A stretch of DNA of 64,000 nucleotides from CAVSRC01 sp963798195 (GTDB lineage Bacteria; Pseudomonadota; Alphaproteobacteria; Rhizobiales; Kaistiaceae), in contig CAWCSF010000006.1 in assembly GCA_963798195.1 (NCBI GenBank), positions 403,257 to 467,256 of the forward strand, given 5' to 3'. A program made the position numbers and the translations under genes. Below the pieces are notes generated by a model that was not told the origin of the DNA, ran no database searches, and saw only the letters and a program-made list of their open reading frames with translations. This document shows, one piece after another, positions 58,829-64,000 of the stretch; within the stretch, counting starts at the first letter, position 1; every line of letters starts with the position of its first letter.

Positions 58829-61086
58829 CCGCGGCGTGCTGCCCACCCGCCGACCTGACCCTTGGCGAGCGGGGGGCCAGCGCCATCGATCTCAGCCGCT
58901 ACATCCACACCGGCGAGAACGGCGCCTGCCACATCGACCTCGCGGTCGATGGCATTCATTGCGCAAGCTGCATCCGCGCCATCGAGGGCGGTCTCGCCGC
59001 GATGCCGGGAGTTGCGGGTGTGCGCGTCAATTACACGCTGCGGCGCGTCGGAATCGACTGGCGGGATGGCGCACTGGAGCCGGGCGGGCTGCTCGATCGG
59101 CTGGACGCGCTTGGATATTCCGCCCGCCCCTACCAGATGCGCTCGGTCGAGGCAGACACCGCCCGCGAAATGAAGCGGCTCGTCCGCTCGCTGGCCGTGG
59201 CGGGGTTCGCCGCGATGAACATCATGCTGCTGTCCGTATCGGTGTGGGCCGGCAACGTCATGGACATCACGCCCGAGACCCGCGACTTCTTCCACTGGTT
59301 CGCTGCACTGATCGCGCTTCCGGCAGCCGCCTACGCCGGCCAGCCGTTCTTCGAGAGCGCCACCCGTGCGCTTCGGGCCCGCCGCATCAACATGGACGTG
59401 CCGATCTCGCTCGGCGTCATTCTGGCGCTCGGTGTCTCGCTCTACGAAACGGCAATCTCCGCCCGCGACGTCTATTTCGACAGCGCCGTCATGCTGCTGT
59501 TCTTCCTGCTGGCGGGACGGACGCTGGAGTTGGTCATGCGGCGCAAGACCTACGCCCTGGCCGGCAATCTCGCCGCGCTCAAGGCCGAGACGGCCGAGCG
59601 CATCGGCCCTGACGGAACTACCCGGACCGTGCCGTCCGCCGCCATCGAGGCCGGCGACCGTATTCGTGTGCGGCCGGGAGAGCGCATCGCGGCCGATGGC
59701 ACCATCGTTTCCGGCACCTCCGCCGTCGACCAGAGTCTCGTCACTGGCGAAACCATGCCGCGCCCCGTCTCGGCCGGAGACATGGTCTATGCCGGCTCGC
59801 TCAATCAGGGCGGCGCGCTCACTATCGCAGTCACCGCGAGCGACGGCACCGCGTTGGTCGATCAGGTGCAAACGCTGCTCGACAAGGCCACCGAAGCGCG
59901 CTCGCGCCGGGTGCGCATCGCCGACCGCGCCGCCGGGCTCTATGCCCCGGTGGTTCACATCACGGCGGCGCTCGCCGCGATCGGGTGGCTGATCGCCGGT
60001 GGCGGCGTTCATCAGGCGATCATCGTGGCCACGACCGTGCTGATCATCACTTGCCCCTGCGCCATAGCGCTCGCCATCCCCGCCGTTCAGGTCGCCGCCT
60101 CGGGCGCGCTCTTCCGCCGAGGAATATTCCTGAACGCCGGCGACGCCATCGAGCGGTTGGCGGAGGTCGACACGGTCGTCTTCGACAAGACCGGCACGCT
60201 GACCTTGCCCGATCCCGCGGTCGCCAATTCCGACGAGATTCCGGCGCCCATGCTCGCGATGGCAGCGCGCGTCGCTCTGTCCAGCCGTCACCCGCTGGCC
60301 GTTGCCCTCGCCGCGCGCGCCAGGGGAATGCCGGCCTTCGCCGATGTGCGCGAGGAGCCAGGCCAGGGACTCGTCGCCATTGTTGACGGCGTCGAAGCGC
60401 GGCTGGGAAGCCCCGGTTTCTGCGGAATTGAAGCGCCCGACGCCAATGCGGCGACATCCATTCTCGCCTTCCGCCACGGCGGTGAGACGGCGGTCATCCG
60501 GCTCGAACAGCGCCTCCGCCCCGACGCGGTGCAGACGGTCGCGGCGCTGAAGGCGCGCGGACTGAGCTGCATGATCCTCTCCGGCGATCGCCGCGAGGCG
60601 GTCGCCCCCATCGCCACGGCTCTCGGCATTGCCGACTACCGCTTCGGCCAGACGCCCGCCGACAAGATCGAACGGCTGGAGGCGATGACGACTGCCGGCC
60701 GCCGAATTGCCTTCGTCGGCGACGGTCTCAACGACGCACCGTCGCTGGCCGCCGCCCACGTCTCCCTGTCGCCGATCAGCGCGGTCGATCTGGCGCAGGC
60801 GCAGGCCGACGCCGTTTTCCTCGGCGAACGGCTTTCGCCGGTGGTCGAGGCGTTCGACATTTCCGTCCGGGCGCGGCGGCTGATGACCCAGAACCTCGCT
60901 TTCGCGGCCCTGTACAATCTCTTTGCCGTGCCGTTGGCGATCTTCGGCCTGGTCACGCCGCTGATCGCGGCCGTGGCCATGTCCGGCTCGTCGCTGGCGG
61001 TGACGGTGAACGCCCTCCGCGCGCTGCCCCGCCACAGCGAGCCGCGTCACGTGCCGGCGCTGGCGCAGCAACCGGTGCCGGCATGA
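58825..61086 (+). CDS. ccoI: Copper-translocating P-type ATPase CcoI (FixI)
   Basis: A 753-residue P1B-type ATPase that exports copper for cbb3. An N-terminal heavy-metal-binding domain (DGIHCASCIRAIEGG), membrane CPC motif TCPCAIALAIP, phosphorylation site VFDKTGTLTLP, SSRHPLA (HP motif) and GDGLNDAP ATP-binding motif are all intact. It overlaps both neighbours, giving translational coupling. Confidence 0.96.
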   Translation: MTAACCPPADLTLGERGASAIDLSRYIHTGENGACHIDLAVDGIHCASCIRAIEGGLAAMPGVAGVRVNYTLRRVGIDWRDGALEPGGLLDRLDALGYSARPYQMRSVEADTAREMKRLVRSLAVAGFAAMNIMLLSVSVWAGNVMDITPETRDFFHWFAALIALPAAAYAGQPFFESATRALRARRINMDVPISLGVILALGVSLYETAISARDVYFDSAVMLLFFLLAGRTLELVMRRKTYALAGNLAALKAETAERIGPDGTTRTVPSAAIEAGDRIRVRPGERIAADGTIVSGTSAVDQSLVTGETMPRPVSAGDMVYAGSLNQGGALTIAVTASDGTALVDQVQTLLDKATEARSRRVRIADRAAGLYAPVVHITAALAAIGWLIAGGGVHQAIIVATTVLIITCPCAIALAIPAVQVAASGALFRRGIFLNAGDAIERLAEVDTVVFDKTGTLTLPDPAVANSDEIPAPMLAMAARVALSSRHPLAVALAARARGMPAFADVREEPGQGLVAIVDGVEARLGSPGFCGIEAPDANAATSILAFRHGGETAVIRLEQRLRPDAVQTVAALKARGLSCMILSGDRREAVAPIATALGIADYRFGQTPADKIERLEAMTTAGRRIAFVGDGLNDAPSLAAAHVSLSPISAVDLAQAQADAVFLGERLSPVVEAFDISVRARRLMTQNLAFAALYNLFAVPLAIFGLVTPLIAAVAMSGSSLAVTVNALRALPRHSEPRHVPALAQQPVPA

Positions 61087-61271
61087 CCGTGCTCGCCTAC
61101 CTTGTTCCGATGGCGCTGCTGCTCGGCGCGGCGTGGCTCGCCACGTTCCTCTGGTCCCTGTCCAGCGGCCAGTATGATGATCTCGACGGCGCGGCGCTCC
61201 GCATTCTCGACGACGACGACATCGAGACCGACAAGACCGACGACGCTAGCCCTTCAACTGGACGCGGGTGA
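61083..61271 (+). CDS. ccoS: Cytochrome oxidase maturation protein CcoS (FixS)
   Basis: A 62-residue single-span protein (YLVPMALLLGAAWLATFLWS) followed by a D/E-rich segment (QYDDLDGAALRILDDDDIET). CcoS is essential for cofactor insertion into cbb3 oxidases. Its last 26 bases overlap the 3' end of the convergent acyl-CoA synthetase gene. Confidence 0.93.
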   Translation: MTVLAYLVPMALLLGAAWLATFLWSLSSGQYDDLDGAALRILDDDDIETDKTDDASPSTGRG

Positions 61272-63948
61272 TGTAGCAGCCCGGGTCGGTGGGATCGGGC
61301 AGCACCGTGAAGCCCATCTCGCGCGTCATGGCGAGCATTTCGGCGTTTTCCGCCAGCACCTGGCCCTCGACCACCGACAGCCCCTCGCTGCGCGCATAGG
61401 CGAGCAGATGCTGCATCAGGGCCCAGCCGAGGCCGACGCCCTGCATGTCGCTCCGCACGATCACGCCATATTCGGCGCGGGTGTAATCCGGGTCCGAGAC
61501 GAGACGCGAAACGCCGAGCAGCGCACCACGCGCCGGATCCACTGCGATGAAGGCCATCTCGCGCGCGTAGTCGATCTGGGTCAGCCGGGCGAGGAAGTCG
61601 TGCGAGAATTGCTTGCGCGGCGCCAGCAGCCGCAGGCGAATGTCGCGATTGTCGAGCCCAGCGACGAAATCCGGATAAAGCCGCGCATCCTCCGGGCGGA
61701 TCGGCCGCAACAGCACGTCGACGCCGCCGCTCGTCTTCAACCGCGTCTCCCACGCGCTCGGATAGGGCCGTATCGCCAGCCGCTTGTTGGGCGCCGGCTC
61801 GTCGATGCGCGCCGGATCGATCACAATGCGGGCGTCGAGGGCGATCGCCCCGTCGGCGTCGACCAGCAGCGGGTTGATGTCGAGCGAGGCGATCTCCGGG
61901 CAGTCGATGACCATCTGCGACACCTGGATCAGCGTCCGCGCGATCGCCTCCATGTCGGCGGGCGGGCGATCGCGATAGCCCGCCAGCAGCCGTGCGATAC
62001 GCGTCTGGTCGATCAGGTCGCGGGCGAGTGTCATGTCGAGCGGCGGCAGCGCGATGGCCGTGTCGGCCACAACCTCGACCGACGTCCCGCCGGCGCCGAA
62101 CAGGATGATCGGCCCGAACAGCGGATCCTCGCTGACGCCGATGATGAGTTCGTGCGCGTCGGGCCGATCGACCATCGCCTGCACCGTGAAACCGTCGATG
62201 ACCGCGTCCGGCGCCTTGGCCGCGGCACGCTCGACGATGCCTTTCGCCGCCTTCACCGCGTCATCCGGCGTGCGGACGCCGAGCACCACGCCACCCACAT
62301 CCGACTTGTGGCTGATGTCGCGCGACAGGAGCTTCACCGCGATCGCATCGTTGCGGTCCAGCAGTTCACGGGCCAGCGCCTCGACTTCGGGGATGTCTTC
62401 AGCGACGTGCGTCTCCACCACCGGCACGCCGAATGCCGCCAGCGCGCCCTTTGCCTCGGCCTCGCTCAGCGTCGTACGCCCGCTGGCCGCCGCCGTAGCC
62501 AGGATCGCGCGGGCGGCCGGCGCGTCGAACGTCACCTCGGTCGAAAGCGACGGCGGCGTGCGCATCAGCGCCCGCTGCGCCGCGCTGTAGCCGGTGAGAT
62601 ACTGGAGGCTGCGGATCGCGTCGGCCGGCGTGTCGTAGGTGGCGACGCCCGCGCCGCGCAGGATCGCCCGCGCCGGCTCCGCCGCATGATCGCCGAGCCA
62701 GCTCGTCAGGATCGGCTTGAAGCGCGGCGGGTGACGCCCGTCGATGCCGCGCACCGTGTCGGCGACCGCTTGCGCCGACCCCTCGGCCGAGGCAAGCGCG
62801 GTCGGGCAGGCCATCACCAGCAGTGCATCGACATTGGCGTCGTCGAAGACCGCCTCGACGGCGGCGCGGTAGCGCTCCGGGCCGGCGTCGCCGATGATGT
62901 CGACCGGATTGGCATGCGACCACGTCGGCGGCAGCACGGCGTCGAGCGCCGCGATTGTCTCGGGCGCCAGCGTCGCCAGGTCGCCGTCAAAATCGACGAG
63001 GCGATCGACCGCCAGCACCCCGGCGCCGCCGCCGTTGGTGACGATGCCGAGGCGCCCGCGCGCGATCGGCGCGAACCGCGCCAGTGTCTCCGTCGCGTCG
63101 AACAGTTCCTCCAGGTCGCGCACCCGCAGCAGTCCCGCCCGCCGGAACGCGGCGTCCACCGCGCCGTCGACACCGGCGAGCGCGCCGGTGTGCGTGGCGG
63201 CGGCCTTGGCAGCGGCGGCATGGCGCCCGGACTTGATCACGATGACCGGCTTCAGCCGCGCCGCGGCCCGCGCCGCCGAAATGAACTTCCGCGTATTGGT
63301 GACCGTCTCGAGGTACATCAGCACGGCGGTCGTGTGGCTGTCGCCAGCCAGCATGTCGAGCAGATCGGCCACGTCCACGTCGGCCATGTCGCCCAGCGAG
63401 ACCACGCTGGAGAAGCCGATCTGACGGTCCGCCGTCCAGTCGAGCACCGCCGAGGCCAGCGCGCCGGATTGCGACAGGAAGGCGAGCTTGCCGGGGCTCG
63501 GGGCGATATGGGCGAAGCTTGCGTTCAGGCCGATACCGGGCACGAAGAGGCCGAGGCAGTTCGGCCCGATGATGCGCAGCGTAGTACGGCCGCGCCGCAT
63601 CGAGCATCGCCTGACGCAAGCCGTTTTCCCGCGAGAGCCCGGCGGTGAGGACGACCGCGGCGCGGGTTCCCCGCGCGCCGAGTTCGCCGATGATGCCGGG
63701 GACCGTCGCGGCCGGCGTCACGATCACGGCAAGATCGGGCGCGTCGGGCAGGGCCGCGGCATTCGGGTAGCAGGGGAGGCAGAACACCTCCTCATATTTG
63801 GGATTGACCGGCAGGATCGGCCCGGCGAACCCGCCGTCACGCACGTTCAGCATGACGGTCCGGCCGACCGAACCCTCCTGCGCCGAAGCGCCGATGATGG
63901 CGATGGAGCGCGCCCGGAAAGCAAAAATCCAGGTCTACGAATTGTCAT
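61246..63948 (-). CDS. Acyl-CoA synthetase (NDP-forming)/GNAT fusion, Pat-like (three frame shifts)
   Basis: About 900 residues in the reverse direction. The domains are CoA-binding (SIAIIGASAQEGSVGRTVML, then GPILPVNPKYEEVFCLPCYP), a succinyl-CoA-ligase-like domain (IIGPNCLGLFVPGIGLNASF), ATP-grasp (KLLSRDISHKSDVGGVVLGV) and a C-terminal GNAT domain (LGWALMQHLLAYARSEGLSV). This is the architecture of the protein lysine acetyltransferase Pat/PatZ, which inactivates acetyl-CoA synthetase. The N-terminus, MTIRNLDFCFRARS, is reached only by removing extra bases near 63936, 63918 and 63586. Fused, it starts at 63948. Confidence 0.88.
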
Positions 63949-64000
63949 CCGACGCAGCCCTGGACCGCCGTCCGATTTCTGTTCACGTTGCCTGGCGCGC

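Overview
The window is GC-rich (about two thirds G+C) chromosomal DNA from an alphaproteobacterium, most likely a member of the Hyphomicrobiales (Rhizobiales). The evidence is gene order (fur/mur, miaB, phoH, ybeY, corC, lnt, an XRE regulator, metK, trmB, rimP-nusA-ylxR-infB-rbfA-truB-rpsO-pnp), an AUU-initiated infC, a complete ccoNOQP-ccoGHIS (fixNOQP-fixGHIS) cluster with FNR/FixK-type boxes, DUF2852, and a rhizobial-type palindromic repeat in the pnp leader. The genus cannot be fixed from the sequence alone.

Layout. 1-5.7 kb: end of a NifU-like protein, tsaB, rimI, a Fur/Mur regulator, an MBL-fold hydrolase, miaB, phoH and ybeY. 5.7-11.2 kb: corC, lnt, an XRE regulator, metK and trmB. 11.2-21.3 kb: the transcription/translation block rimP to pnp, with candidate leader hairpins before rimP, rpsO and pnp. 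21.3-31 kb: mixed genes, including an L,D-transpeptidase, an intracellular PHA depolymerase, DUF2852, a secreted small protein, Dps, a YgjP-type metallopeptidase, an AtuA pair and a class A penicillin-binding protein. 31.0-31.35 kb: a non-coding, AT-richer junction next to a truncated methyltransferase. 31.5-41.5 kb: two membrane glycosyltransferases, polA, queG and four accessory genes. 41.6-46.6 kb: infC-rpmI-rplT-pheS-pheT. 46.6-52.9 kb: small accessory genes, a serine-less alpha/beta hydrolase, twin cyclic-nucleotide-binding proteins, DoxX, GST, uppP and an NDUFA9-like protein. 52.9-64 kb: tRNA-Leu(CAG), the cbb3 oxidase and its assembly genes, and a convergent acyl-CoA synthetase/GNAT fusion.

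A strong feature of the window is that at least ten otherwise well-conserved genes, several of them essential (metK, pheT, polA, pnp, trmB, rimP, miaB), need small frame corrections. Almost every correction is removal of one extra base. I treat these as probable sequence errors rather than decay and annotate the genes across the shifts, giving the positions. No prophage, CRISPR array, insertion sequence or defence system was found. The most unusual real structures are an 11-bp phased triple repeat before the DUF2852 gene, in-frame palindromic repeats inside miaB and polA, the truncated methyltransferase junction, and an alpha/beta hydrolase lacking its nucleophile.
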